Positions 36,900 to 45,724 of a DNA stretch of 64,000 nucleotides are shown in pieces. Where the stretch lies: positions 1-64,000 of the forward strand of contig CAKTSK010000006.1 in NCBI GenBank assembly GCA_934597725.1, in the 5' to 3' direction. Both the position numbers and the translations under genes were made by a program. The notes beneath the pieces were generated by a model that had not been told where the DNA came from, searched no databases, and worked only from the letters and a program-made list of their open reading frames with translations. The stretch's first letter is position 1. The number at the start of each line of letters is the position of its first letter. Source of the stretch: an uncultured Eubacteriales bacterium (GTDB taxonomy: Bacteria > Bacillota > Clostridia > Oscillospirales > Oscillospiraceae).

Positions 36900-36928
36900 T
36901 TGACTTGAATACCCCAGAGGGATATGCT
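36900..36928 (+). promoter_or_regulatory. Sigma-A promoter of the trmH-dprA-topA unit
   Basis: TTGACT (36900-36905), a 17-bp spacer and TATGCT (36923-36928); a second box, TATACT, at 36928-36933 is too far from this -35. The leader of about 220 nt to the first gene is unusually long and GC-structured, with no convincing gene in it. Confidence 0.65.
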
Positions 36929-37155
36929 ATACTTGTTTTTATCAGAATCCACAGAAGCATCTGCGGATTTTTCCGCAAAAAGGGCGTTTTTTCCCCTCTC
37001 GCGCGCCCGCCGTGCTGCGGCGGCCGGGCAGAGGCGGGGGACCCGCGCCCTGTTTTCCCCTTGCAATGAGACAGAAACCTGCGGCCTGAGCCGGGGGTTT
37101 CTGGGACGATCCGCCCCTGCGCGCCGGCCAGTCCGGCAGGGGCGTGGGAGGGACC

Positions 37156-37962
37156 ATGGAAACCATTACAAGCAGAACCAATGCCCTCATCACCCGCATC
37201 CGTAAGCTGACGGCGGACCGGAAATTCCGCCGCAAGGAAGGGGTGATGGTGTGTGAGGGCCCCAAAATGCTGGCGGAAGCCCTGGCCTGGGGGGCTGCGA
37301 TCGAGACCGTCCTGTGGCAGGAGGGCGCACAGGGAGACCCTTCCCTTGCTCCTTCGGTGCGGCAGGCGGCGGTCCCGGCGGACCTGCTGCGGTCGGTGGC
37401 CCCCACCCAGACGCCGCAGCAGGTCCTCTTTCTCTGTGCCCTGCCGGCCCACACCCTGCCGGAGGCCCTCTCCGGGACCCGCTATCTGGTCCTGGACGGC
37501 TTACAGGACCCGGGCAATGTGGGGACCTTGTGGCGCACGGCAGATGCCTTTGGCGCAGATGGGCTGATCCTGCTGCCCGGCTGTGCCGACCCCTGGAACC
37601 CCAAGACCCTGCGGGCCACCATGGGGGCCTGCTTCCGCCTGCCGGTGTGGGAGGGGACCCTGGAGGCCCTGCTGCCCCTGCTGGACCAGGCGTCGCTGCC
37701 CCTGTATGCCACGGCGCTGCGGGAGGACACCGCAGACATCCGGGACCTCTCTCTGGACCGGGCCGCCGTGGCCATTGGCAGCGAGGGGCGCGGCGTGTCT
37801 GCGGCGGTGCTGGCCGCCAGCGCAAAGACCCTCAAGATCCCGATGACCCCCCGCTGTGAATCCCTCAACGCGGCGGCTGCCGGCGCAGTGGTGCTGTGGC
37901 AGATGGGATTCGGCCATCCGGCCGGCGGGCAAGACGGAGAGAAGACAAAGGAGGGCTTGTGA
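37156..37962 (+). CDS. SpoU/TrmH-family RNA 2'-O-methyltransferase
   Basis: SAM-dependent methyltransferase of the trefoil-knot SPOUT superfamily acting on rRNA or tRNA. The 268 residues have an N-terminal substrate-binding domain (ITRIRKLTADRKFRRKEG) and the three SpoU motifs: LDGLQDPGNVGTLWRTADAFG split over motif 1, AIGSEGRGV as motif 2, and IPMTPRCESLNAAAAGAVVLW as motif 3. ATG 37156 follows GGGAGGG. Its stop overlaps the dprA start by one base (TGATG). Target nucleotide unknown. Confidence 0.9.
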   Translation: METITSRTNALITRIRKLTADRKFRRKEGVMVCEGPKMLAEALAWGAAIETVLWQEGAQGDPSLAPSVRQAAVPADLLRSVAPTQTPQQVLFLCALPAHTLPEALSGTRYLVLDGLQDPGNVGTLWRTADAFGADGLILLPGCADPWNPKTLRATMGACFRLPVWEGTLEALLPLLDQASLPLYATALREDTADIRDLSLDRAAVAIGSEGRGVSAAVLAASAKTLKIPMTPRCESLNAAAAGAVVLWQMGFGHPAGGQDGEKTKEGL

Positions 37963-39212
37963 TGAGCAGCCTGCGTCACTGGATATGGCTGAGCACCCGG
38001 GGACCGTCCCCGGGAATGTATGCCGCCCGGCTCCTGGACCACTTCGGCACCCCGGAGCGGGCCTATTACGCGGCGTCGGAGGAGTATGACGCCCTGACCG
38101 ATCTGCCGCCCAAGCTCCGGCAGACCCTGGCGGACAAGGATCTGTCCGAAGCGGACGCCATCCTGGCCTGTTGTGAGCAGAAGAACATTTCGGTGCTGAC
38201 CTGTCAGGATGCCGCCTATCCCCAGCGGCTGGCCCAGTTGGACACCGCGCCCTGCGTGCTGTATGTGCGGGGGAAGCTGCCCCAGATCGACCAGGAGGCC
38301 GCCGTGGCCATCGTGGGCGCCCGGGAAGCCAGCCCCTATGGGGTGATGGCCGCCCGCCGGATGGGCCTGGACTTAGCCCGGCAGGGGGCGCTGGTGATCA
38401 GCGGCAGCGCCCGGGGCGTGGACGCCGCCGCCCTGCAAGGGGCGCTGCGCGGCGGCGGGAAGGTGATCTCGGTGCTGGGCAACGGCATCGACGTGGTCTA
38501 TCCCGCCATACACCGGGACCTGTATGAGGACGTGGCCGCTGCCGGGGCGCTGGTCAGCGAATACCAGCCCGGCACCCCGCCCAACGGCCCCCATTTTCCG
38601 GTGCGAAACCGCCTCATCGCCGGCTTGAGCCTGGGGGTGCTGGTGGTGGAAGGGAAGACCACCAGCGGCTCTCTCATCACCGCCCGCTGGGCGCTGGACC
38701 AGGGCCGGGATGTGTTTGCCATCCCCGGCGGCATCGACGCGCCTCTGAGCCAGGGTCCCAACAGCCTGATCCGGCGGGGAGAGGCCAAGCTGGTCCAGGA
38801 TGCCTGGGACATTGTCGAGGAATATCAGGACCTGTATCCAGACAAACTGCGGCCGCGGAACCCCTTGCCCGACCGGACCACCCAGGCCCGGCTGGGGACC
38901 ATCCTGCCGCCGCCCGCGAAGCCATCGCCCCGGCAGCAGGAGGAGAGGGACGAGACACCGCCGCAGGAAGAGAGGCCGGCCCGCCGGGTGATCGACCTGA
39001 GCCAGGAGCCGGAGTCCCTCACCGACGACCAGGCGGCCCTGCTGCGGGCTCTGGGCGACGGACAGCCCTGCTCGGCAGATGACTTGGTGGAGCGGACGGA
39101 GATCCCCGCCCGGCGGGTCCTGTCTGCCCTGACCCTGCTGCAGGTGCGGCAGATGGTGTCTGAGGAGAACCGGCGCTTTACCGCGCTGGTGGAATTAAAG
39201 GAGAACAACTGA
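37962..39212 (+). CDS. dprA: DNA-processing protein DprA
   Basis: Loads RecA on single-stranded DNA during transformation. The 416 residues have an N-terminal SAM-like domain, the Rossmann-like DprA core with AIVGAREASPYG, SGSARGVDAAALQGAL and GKTTSGSLITARWALDQGRD, a Pro/Glu-rich linker, and a C-terminal winged-helix domain (from about residue 345). The presence of dprA does not by itself show competence; it is kept in many non-transformable clostridia. Coupled to the methyltransferase upstream; topA follows 74 bp later. Confidence 0.95.
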   Translation: MSSLRHWIWLSTRGPSPGMYAARLLDHFGTPERAYYAASEEYDALTDLPPKLRQTLADKDLSEADAILACCEQKNISVLTCQDAAYPQRLAQLDTAPCVLYVRGKLPQIDQEAAVAIVGAREASPYGVMAARRMGLDLARQGALVISGSARGVDAAALQGALRGGGKVISVLGNGIDVVYPAIHRDLYEDVAAAGALVSEYQPGTPPNGPHFPVRNRLIAGLSLGVLVVEGKTTSGSLITARWALDQGRDVFAIPGGIDAPLSQGPNSLIRRGEAKLVQDAWDIVEEYQDLYPDKLRPRNPLPDRTTQARLGTILPPPAKPSPRQQEERDETPPQEERPARRVIDLSQEPESLTDDQAALLRALGDGQPCSADDLVERTEIPARRVLSALTLLQVRQMVSEENRRFTALVELKENN

Positions 39213-39286
39213 ACCGCTCCCTGGGGAGCGTGACCATAGAGGCTCTGTCTGTGCAGACAGGAGGGCCAAGATTCGGAGGAAATTGC

Positions 39287-41683
39287 GTGGCGAAATCAAA
39301 TTTAGTTATTGTTGAGTCACCGGCCAAGGCAAAAACCATTGGGAAGTATTTGGGGCCAGACTATCAGGTGCTGGCCTCCATGGGCCATGTCCGGGATCTG
39401 CCCAAGAGCAAGATGGGGGTGGACCTGGACCTGGACAACGACCAGTTTGAACCCCACTACCAGCCCATCAAGGGCAAGGAGGAGACCATTGCCCAGCTGC
39501 AGGACGCGGCGGACCACAGCCAGAAAGTGTACCTGGCCACCGACCCGGACCGGGAAGGCGAGGCCATCTCCTGGCATCTGAAGGAGCTGCTGGACCTGTC
39601 TGACGAGAAAGCCAGCCGGGTGACGTTTAATGAGATCACCAAAAAAGTGGTGACGGAGAGCATTGCCGCTCCCCGGGAGATCGACCAGAATCTGGTGGAC
39701 GCCCAGCAGGCCCGCCGGATTTTGGACCGGATCGTGGGGTATGAGCTCTCCCCCCTGCTGTGGAAGAAGATCCGCCGGGGCCTGTCTGCCGGACGGGTGC
39801 AGTCGGTGGCCACCCGGCTGGTGGCCGAGCGAGAAGAAGAGATCCGGGCCTTTGTCCCCCAGGAGTATTGGACGCTGGAAGTTTTTCTGAACCGGATCGC
39901 CCCCAACCAGGGCAGCTTCCGCACCCAGTTCTATGGCCGGGAGAAAAAGATGGAGCTGACCTCCCGGGAGCAGGTGGACGAGGTCCTGGCGGCCATTGAG
40001 CACGCCCCCTTCGTGGTGAGCAACATCAAGCGCCAGGACAAGAATCGTTCCCCGGCGCCCCCCTTCATCACCAGTACCCTCCAGCAGGAGGCTTCCCGGA
40101 AGCTGAACATGAGCCCCCGGCGGACCATGTCCATCGCCCAGCAGCTCTATGAAGGGGTGGACATCCAGGGAGAGGGGACCGTGGGTCTCATCACCTACAT
40201 GAGAACCGACTCCCTGCGTCTGTCCGACGAGGCCGTGGCTGCGGCCCGCTCCTTTGCCGGCGCCCGGTATGGCCAGGAGTATCTCCCGCCGGCCCCCCGG
40301 CAGTTCAAGACCAAGGCAGGGGCCCAGGATGCCCACGAGGCCATCCGCCCCTCCAACGTGACGCTGACGCCGGAGAGCATCAAAAAAGATCTGACGACGG
40401 AGCAGTTCCGCCTGTATAAGCTCATCTGGAGCCGCTTCCTGGCCAGCCAGATGGCCACGGCGGTCTATGACAGCCTGGGCATCGAGGTCACCAGCGCCGG
40501 CTATGTGTTCAAAGCCAGCCGGTCGGAGGTGAAGTTCCCCGGCTTCCTGGCCGTCTATGAGGAGGGCCGGGACGACGACGGGGAAGAGGTCCAGACCCGC
40601 CTGCCCAACCTGCAGGAGGGAGAGACCCTGACCAAGGGCGAGACCAAGCCGGAGCAGAAGTTTACCCAGCCCCCCACCCGCTACACCGAGGCCACTCTCA
40701 TCCGGGCGTTGGAAGAGAAGGGGATCGGCCGGCCCTCCACCTATGCCCCCACCATCACCACCATCATGAACCGGGAGTATGTGGTCAAGGACGGCAAATA
40801 TCTCCACACCACGCCTCTGGGCGAGGTGGTCACGGGCCTCATGAAGGACAAGTTCCACGACATCGTGGACTATGACTTCACCGCCGACATGGAGGGCCGC
40901 CTGGACAAAGTGGAGCACGGGGAGGAGAACTGGAAGAACGTCCTGCGGGACTTCTACGGGGATTTCCACCAGGAGCTGCTCCAGGCGGAAAAGGACCTGG
41001 ACGGCACCCGGATCAAGGTGCCCGACGAGGTCTCTGACGAGGTCTGCGACCTGTGCGGCCGGCAGATGGTGGTCAAGTCCGGGCGGTTCGGGCGCTTTTT
41101 GGCCTGCCCCGGCTTCCCGGAGTGTACCTTCACCAAGCCGCTGGTCATCGAGATGCCGGGCAAGTGCCCCAAGTGCGGCAGCCGTCTGCTGAAAAAAACC
41201 TCCCGCAACGGCTACACCTACTATGGCTGTGAGCGCAACGGCGACAAGCTGGGCCGGGCCTGTGACTTTATGACCTGGGACGTGCCGGTGAAGGACAACT
41301 GCCCCGAGTGCGGCTGGACCATGTTCAAAAAATCTGGCCGGGGCTTCAAGAAGCCCTTCTGCATCAATGAATCCTGCCCGGCCTTCGTCCCCGAAGAAAA
41401 GCGCGGCGGCTACCGCAAAAAGAAAACGGAGACCGCAGAGACCGCTGCCGCACCAGAGCAGGACAAGCCCGCAGAGGGGGAGGAGAAGGCCCCCGCCAAA
41501 AAGACGGCGGCCAAAAAGACCACCACCAAAAAGGCGGCGGAGAAAAAGACCACCACCAAGAAAACAACGGCGAAAAAGACCACGGCCAAGAAAGCGGCGG
41601 AGGACAAGCCCGCCGCCAAAAAGACCGCAGCAAAAAAAGCGGCGGAGCCCGCCGCAGACCAGACGGAGGAGAACCATGACTGA
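39287..41683 (+). CDS. topA: DNA topoisomerase I with lysine-rich C-terminal tail
   Basis: Type IA topoisomerase that relaxes negative supercoils. The 798 residues start at GTG 39287 after CGGAGGA. The Toprim domain (LVIVESPAKAKTIGKYLG, ATDPDREGEAISWHL) is followed by the transesterase core with catalytic Tyr304 in YMRTDS. Zinc-ribbon C-terminal repeats begin at about Cys587 (CDLCG, CPKCG, CPECG). Residues from about 735 to the end form a low-complexity Lys/Ala/Thr tail of repeated KKTTAKK-like units. Such histone H1-like tails are known from actinobacterial TopA. The last 8 bp overlap trmFO. Confidence 0.96.
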   Translation: MAKSNLVIVESPAKAKTIGKYLGPDYQVLASMGHVRDLPKSKMGVDLDLDNDQFEPHYQPIKGKEETIAQLQDAADHSQKVYLATDPDREGEAISWHLKELLDLSDEKASRVTFNEITKKVVTESIAAPREIDQNLVDAQQARRILDRIVGYELSPLLWKKIRRGLSAGRVQSVATRLVAEREEEIRAFVPQEYWTLEVFLNRIAPNQGSFRTQFYGREKKMELTSREQVDEVLAAIEHAPFVVSNIKRQDKNRSPAPPFITSTLQQEASRKLNMSPRRTMSIAQQLYEGVDIQGEGTVGLITYMRTDSLRLSDEAVAAARSFAGARYGQEYLPPAPRQFKTKAGAQDAHEAIRPSNVTLTPESIKKDLTTEQFRLYKLIWSRFLASQMATAVYDSLGIEVTSAGYVFKASRSEVKFPGFLAVYEEGRDDDGEEVQTRLPNLQEGETLTKGETKPEQKFTQPPTRYTEATLIRALEEKGIGRPSTYAPTITTIMNREYVVKDGKYLHTTPLGEVVTGLMKDKFHDIVDYDFTADMEGRLDKVEHGEENWKNVLRDFYGDFHQELLQAEKDLDGTRIKVPDEVSDEVCDLCGRQMVVKSGRFGRFLACPGFPECTFTKPLVIEMPGKCPKCGSRLLKKTSRNGYTYYGCERNGDKLGRACDFMTWDVPVKDNCPECGWTMFKKSGRGFKKPFCINESCPAFVPEEKRGGYRKKKTETAETAAAPEQDKPAEGEEKAPAKKTAAKKTTTKKAAEKKTTTKKTTAKKTTAKKAAEDKPAAKKTAAKKAAEPAADQTEENHD
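41488..41645 (+). repeat. Low-complexity repeat encoding the TopA lysine-rich tail
   Basis: Repeated short units built from AAG/AAA, GCC/GCG and ACC/ACG codons encode the KKTxAKK-type repeats. Because the units are short and degenerate, an alternative frame also stays open across them. The region could expand or contract by slippage. Confidence 0.75.
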
Positions 41684-42983
41684 GACCGTCACCGTCATCG
41701 GCGCGGGCCTGGCCGGCTGTGAAGCGGCCTGGCAGCTGGCCCGGCAGGGCATTCCGGTGATCCTGCGGGAAATGAAGCCCGAAAAAAAGACCCCGGCCCA
41801 TCACAGCGACCAGTTTGGGGAGCTGGTGTGTTCCAATTCCCTGCGCTCTGACCAGCTGGAAAACGCCGTGGGACTGCTCAAAGAGGAGCTGCGGCGGCTG
41901 GACTCCCTCATCCTGCGCTGTGCAGACCAGCACCGGGTGGCCGCCGGCGGGGCCTTGGCCGTAGACCGGCAGGCCTTTTCCCGGTCCATTACCGAGGCCG
42001 TTCGCGCCCATCCGCTCATTACCGTGGTGGAGGGCGAGGTCACCGCGCTGCCTGAGCAGGGGCAGGTGATCGTAGCCACCGGCCCCCTGACAGCGGATGC
42101 CCTGGCGGAGGACATCGTGAAAACCTTTCCCCAGGGCGACCAGCTGCACTTTTATGACGCGGCAGCGCCGCTGGTGACCTTTGAGAGCGTAGACATGGAC
42201 CACGCCTGGTTTGCCTCCCGCTACGACAAGGGAACGCCGGATTATATCAACTGTGCCCTGAGCCAGGAGGAGTATCTCGCCTTCTGGAAGGCGCTGTGTG
42301 AGGCCAAGGAGGCCCCCGTCCACGGCTTTGAGGACAAGCAGGTCTTTGAGGGCTGTATGCCCGTGGAGGTCATGGCCCGGCGGGGGGAACAGACCCTCTG
42401 CTACGGCCCCCTGAAACCCCGGGGCCTGCGGGACCCCAAGACGGGGAAGGAGCCGTTTGCGGTGGTCCAGCTGCGGCGGGACAACGCCGACGGCACCATC
42501 TATAATCTGGTGGGCTTCCAGACCCACCTGACCTGGCCGGAGCAGAAGCGGGTCTTTTCCATGATCCCCGCTCTGCGGCAGGCGGAGTTTGTCCGCTATG
42601 GGGTCATGCACCGCAACACCTATCTGGACTCGCCCCGGCTGCTGGACCGGTACTACCGGGTGCGGACCGAACCGCGGCTGGTCTTTGCCGGCCAGATCAC
42701 CGGCGTGGAGGGCTATGTGGAGTCCACTGCCTCCGGCTGTCTGGCGGCTCTGGAACTGGCCCGGCGGCTGCAGGGAAAGCCGCCCATCGACTTTCCCCAG
42801 GAGACGGCCATCGGCGCGCTGGCGCTGTATGTGAGCAATGAGACGGTGGAACACTTCCAACCGATGAACATTAACTTCGGCATCCTGCCGCCTCTGGGCT
42901 ATCGGGTGAAGGGAAAGCGGAACAAGAACGCCGCCTTGTCTCAGCGCGCGCTGGAGATCCTGGCGGAGCTGGAACACGGATAA
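41676..42983 (+). CDS. trmFO: Methylenetetrahydrofolate--tRNA-(uracil-5-)-methyltransferase
   Basis: Flavoenzyme that forms m5U54 (ribothymidine) in the T-loop of tRNA using methylenetetrahydrofolate, the Gram-positive alternative to TrmA. The 435 residues begin with the FAD-binding motif VIGAGLAGCEAAW. The family block HHSDQFGELVCSNSLRS and the second conserved cysteine in GCMPVEVMARRG are present. The ATG at 41676 overlaps topA by 8 bp; the frame extends upstream through the repeat tail of topA, which is an artefact. The topA-trmFO pair is a conserved Firmicute arrangement. Confidence 0.96.
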   Translation: MTETVTVIGAGLAGCEAAWQLARQGIPVILREMKPEKKTPAHHSDQFGELVCSNSLRSDQLENAVGLLKEELRRLDSLILRCADQHRVAAGGALAVDRQAFSRSITEAVRAHPLITVVEGEVTALPEQGQVIVATGPLTADALAEDIVKTFPQGDQLHFYDAAAPLVTFESVDMDHAWFASRYDKGTPDYINCALSQEEYLAFWKALCEAKEAPVHGFEDKQVFEGCMPVEVMARRGEQTLCYGPLKPRGLRDPKTGKEPFAVVQLRRDNADGTIYNLVGFQTHLTWPEQKRVFSMIPALRQAEFVRYGVMHRNTYLDSPRLLDRYYRVRTEPRLVFAGQITGVEGYVESTASGCLAALELARRLQGKPPIDFPQETAIGALALYVSNETVEHFQPMNINFGILPPLGYRVKGKRNKNAALSQRALEILAELEHG

Positions 42984-43002
42984 CGAGAAAGAAGGCGGAT
43001 CG

Positions 43003-44031
43003 ATGAAAATAATTGTGGATGCCATGGGGGGCGACAACGCCCCGCTGGCCCCGGTAGAAGGGGCCTTGCAGGCAGCAGAGACCCTGGGGGTCGAGATCCT
43101 GCTGGTGGGCCAGCAGGAGGCCATCCAGGACAGCCTGCGCCAGCTGGGGCGGCAGAGCCTGCCCCAGGGGATGGAGATCGTCCCGGCCAGCCAGGTCATC
43201 CTGGTGGAGGACAACCCTGCCCGGGCCTTTAAGGACAAGCCGGACGCCTCCATGACGGTGGGGCTGCGTCTGCTCAAGGAGGGGAAGGGCGCGGCCTTTG
43301 TCTCGGCCGGGTCCACCGGCGCGCTGCTGTCGGCGGCCACGCTGATGATCAAGCGCATCCGGGGCATCCGCCGGGCGGCGCTGGCCCCGCTGGTGCCGAC
43401 GGCCAGCGGGAACATGGTCCTCATCGACTGCGGCGCTACGGCCGAGGCCACCCCGGAATACCTGCTGCAATTTGCCTACATGGGTTCGTACTATGCCAAG
43501 CGGTTCCTGGGGGTCCCGGAGCCCCGGGTAGCCCTGCTGAACATCGGGGCCGAGCCCAGCAAGGGCATGGCCCTGCAAAAAGCGGCCTATGACCTGCTCA
43601 CCCAGGCCCACGAGGCCGGCCGCCTGCACTTTGTGGGCAACATCGAGGGCCGCGAGGCCATCAGCCAGGGCGTGGACGTGCTGGTGAGCGACGGCTTTAC
43701 CGGCAACATCTTTCTCAAGGCGGTGGAGGGCGCAGCGTCCCTGTTCAGCCACAGCCTGAAGGAGATGCTCCTGGGCAGCACCAAGAACAAGATGGCGGCC
43801 CTGATGCTGAAAAGCAGCATCGAGGACTTCAAAAAGCGCTTCGATGCCAATGAGGTGGGCGGCACGGCCCTGCTGGGAATCTCCCAGCCGGTGGTCAAGG
43901 CCCACGGGTCCTCCAACGGCTATGCGTTCTTCAATGCCATTCGTCAGGCCCGGGTGGTGGCCCAGTCCAACATCGTGCAGGACATCGCGGACAACGTGGA
44001 CTATATGCGCCTGGACCAGAAAGAGGCATGA
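43003..44031 (+). CDS. plsX: Phosphate acyltransferase PlsX
   Basis: Converts acyl-ACP and phosphate to acyl-phosphate, the first step of phosphatidic acid synthesis in Gram-positive bacteria. The 342 residues begin KIIVDAMGGDNAPLAPVEG and contain the conserved FVSAGSTGALL and VSDGFTGNIFLKAVEG segments. Adjacent to acpP and rnc, a standard lipid-synthesis neighbourhood. It is preceded by GAAGGCGG and starts 19 bp after trmFO. Confidence 0.96.
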   Translation: MKIIVDAMGGDNAPLAPVEGALQAAETLGVEILLVGQQEAIQDSLRQLGRQSLPQGMEIVPASQVILVEDNPARAFKDKPDASMTVGLRLLKEGKGAAFVSAGSTGALLSAATLMIKRIRGIRRAALAPLVPTASGNMVLIDCGATAEATPEYLLQFAYMGSYYAKRFLGVPEPRVALLNIGAEPSKGMALQKAAYDLLTQAHEAGRLHFVGNIEGREAISQGVDVLVSDGFTGNIFLKAVEGAASLFSHSLKEMLLGSTKNKMAALMLKSSIEDFKKRFDANEVGGTALLGISQPVVKAHGSSNGYAFFNAIRQARVVAQSNIVQDIADNVDYMRLDQKEA

Positions 44032-44047
44032 TTTTTCTGATTTGCTA

Positions 44048-44076
44048 TTGACAGAAGGCGAAAGAGTCCCTATATT
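44048..44076 (+). promoter_or_regulatory. Sigma-A promoter of acpP-rnc
   Basis: TTGACA (44048-44053), a 17-bp spacer and TATATT (44071-44076). Spacer bases ending GTCCC just before the -10 are shared with the greA promoter. Confidence 0.8.
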
Positions 44077-44135
44077 AAAGTACAGCATTGGGTGGAATCA
44101 AAACAGAATAAGATTCCCAAAAGGAGCAGTTGGAA

Positions 44136-44372
44136 ATGATTTTAGAGAAATTGCAGAGCTTGATTGCAGATCAGTTGGGTGTGGCAGGGTCGAACATCAC
44201 CATGGACACCAATTTTGAGGAAGATCTGGGCGTGGATTCTCTGGATATCGTAGAGTTGTCCCTGGCCCTGGAAGAGGAATTTGACATCGAGGAGATGAGC
44301 GAGGAAGACCTGGCCTCCATCAAGACGGTGGGAGATCTGGTCCATTACTTGCAGAGTAAGCTCGACATGTGA
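44136..44372 (+). CDS. acpP: Acyl carrier protein
   Basis: Carries acyl chains on a 4'-phosphopantetheine arm during fatty-acid synthesis. The 78-residue acidic protein has the prosthetic-group serine at residue 35 in GVDSLD, and the helix II recognition segment [21 protein letters not shown] 44136 is 9 bp after AAGGAG; an in-frame TTG at 44130 is less well placed. It has its own promoter and a hairpin at its 3' end, and lies between plsX and rnc. Confidence 0.97.
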   Translation: MILEKLQSLIADQLGVAGSNITMDTNFEEDLGVDSLDIVELSLALEEEFDIEEMSEEDLASIKTVGDLVHYLQSKLDM

Positions 44373-44401
44373 GCAGCGGCTGGCCGCTGCCTGAAAGGCT
44401 G

Positions 44402-44430
44402 CAACCCCCGTCCGGTGGTCGGGGGTTGTC
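44402..44430 (+). terminator. Partial terminator or processing hairpin between acpP and rnc
   Basis: CAACCCCCG (44402-44410) pairs with CGGGGGTTG (44420-44428). The following bases are only weakly U-rich, so read-through into rnc is expected. Confidence 0.55.
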
Positions 44431-44460
44431 TGCGTTATCCATTCTGAGAGGGGGAGAAGC

Positions 44461-45144
44461 GTGAAAACACTGGAAGAAAAGATCGGATATACGTTCCGGG
44501 ACCGGGGTCTGCTGGAAAACGCCCTGACCCACAGCTCCTATGCCAACGAACACCGGCTGGCCAAGGTCCCCAGCAACGAACGGCTGGAGTTCTTGGGGGA
44601 TTCGATCCTGGGCCTGGTGGTGGCAGACCATCTTTACCGCACCCGGCCGGACCTGCCGGAAGGGGACCTGACCCGCATCCGGGCGGCGCTGGTGTGCGAA
44701 GGCAGTCTGGTAGAGGTGGCCCGGAGCCTGGATCTGGGCAGCTATCTGAAGCTGGGCAAGGGAGAGGACCACGGGGGCGGCCGCGCCCGGCCCTCCATCC
44801 AGGCCGACGCCGTAGAGGCGATGCTGGCCGCCGTCTATCTGGACGGCGGCATCGGCCAGGCCAGAAAGCTCATCCACCGGCTGGTCCTCAACCGGGAGGA
44901 GGAGCGGACCGCCGCCGGGCGGGATTATAAGACCGCCCTGCAGGAGCTGGTGCAGCGGGAGAGCGGCCAGAGCCTTTCCTATCGCCTGATCGGAGAGAAG
45001 GGACCCGACCATGACAAGGTCTTTGCCATGGAGGTCCTGCTCAATGGACAGCCCCTGGGGACCGGCCAGGGCAGAAGCAAGAAGGAGGCCGAGCAGGCCG
45101 CAGCCAAAGCCGCCGTCGGGAAGCTGGAGGGGAAAGCGCCGTGA
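44461..45144 (+). CDS. rnc: Ribonuclease III
   Basis: Double-stranded-RNA endonuclease that processes rRNA precursors and regulatory RNAs. The 227 residues have the catalytic domain with ALTHSSYANEH and the signature NERLEFLGDSILGL (acidic metal-binding residues), and a C-terminal dsRNA-binding domain from DYKTALQELVQ to the end. GTG start after GGGGGAGAAGC. The stop overlaps the next GTG by 4 bp. Confidence 0.96.
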   Translation: MKTLEEKIGYTFRDRGLLENALTHSSYANEHRLAKVPSNERLEFLGDSILGLVVADHLYRTRPDLPEGDLTRIRAALVCEGSLVEVARSLDLGSYLKLGKGEDHGGGRARPSIQADAVEAMLAAVYLDGGIGQARKLIHRLVLNREEERTAAGRDYKTALQELVQRESGQSLSYRLIGEKGPDHDKVFAMEVLLNGQPLGTGQGRSKKEAEQAAAKAAVGKLEGKAP

Positions 45145-45611
45145 AAAAGAACACCAGAAATATCATCCTGGCCGTGGTGCTGCTGGTGGTGCTGATGATC
45201 ATTCCCTTCTGGCCGAAGCTGCGGCAGCTGCTCCAGCCGGCGGAAGGGCCGGAGATCTCCTGCACGGTGCAGGTGAGCTGCGAGGATCTGACCCTGCTGC
45301 CGGCCCTCCGGGAGAGCGGCGTGGCAGCAGATGAGGCGGGGAGCCTCTTCTCCGCCACGGTCTCGGTGCCGGAGGGGACCACCGTGCTGGGGGCCTTGGA
45401 CCAGGCGGCCCAGGCGGAAAGCCTGACGGTCGAGACCCAGGGCGCACCGGCCTATGTCACCGCCATCGGCGGGCTGGCCGCCGGCGCACACGGAGAGACC
45501 TCCGGCTGGACCTATACCATCAACGGAGAGATGGTCATGGAGAGCTGCGACGTGCAGACGGTCCAGGAGGGGGATGAGATCCTCTGGACCTATGTGACAA
45601 GCTGGGAATAA
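45141..45611 (+). CDS. DUF4430-domain membrane-anchored protein
   Basis: A 156-residue protein with one N-terminal span (about residues 8-24) and an extracellular domain ending in the DUF4430 pattern SGWTYTINGEMV through EGDEILWTYV. DUF4430 domains also occur in cobalamin-binding and surface proteins such as transcobalamin-like proteins, but no ligand is evident here. The GTG start overlaps the rnc stop, so it is translated with rnc, although a functional link is not obvious. Confidence 0.8.
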   Translation: MKKNTRNIILAVVLLVVLMIIPFWPKLRQLLQPAEGPEISCTVQVSCEDLTLLPALRESGVAADEAGSLFSATVSVPEGTTVLGALDQAAQAESLTVETQGAPAYVTAIGGLAAGAHGETSGWTYTINGEMVMESCDVQTVQEGDEILWTYVTSWE

Positions 45612-45688
45612 ACATCCTGTCTCTGCCCGGATGTCCCGCAAAGCGGGGCGTCCGGGTGGAATTTTTTCAGAAAATCAGAAAAAAACCA

Positions 45689-45717
45689 TTGACAAGGGGG
45701 GAGACAGGTGCTATACT
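45689..45717 (+). promoter_or_regulatory. Sigma-A promoter of the T-box-trpB transcript
   Basis: TTGACA (45689-45694), a 17-bp spacer and TATACT (45712-45717), directly before the T-box leader. Confidence 0.8.
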
Positions 45718-45724
45718 CCCACCA

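Noticed and set aside
36924..37155. Open frame of about 93 codons in the trmH leader
   Set aside because: Arg/Ala/Pro-rich product, no ribosome binding site, overlaps trmH; looks like chance in a GC-rich leader.
41488..41645. Possible CRISPR-like or tandem-repeat array
   Set aside because: The repeats are short, degenerate and codon-periodic, encode the TopA tail in frame, and have no spacers.
41367..41675. Extension of the trmFO frame through the topA tail
   Set aside because: The product is only shifted Lys/Pro/Arg repeat. TrmFO itself begins at its FAD motif right after ATG 41676.
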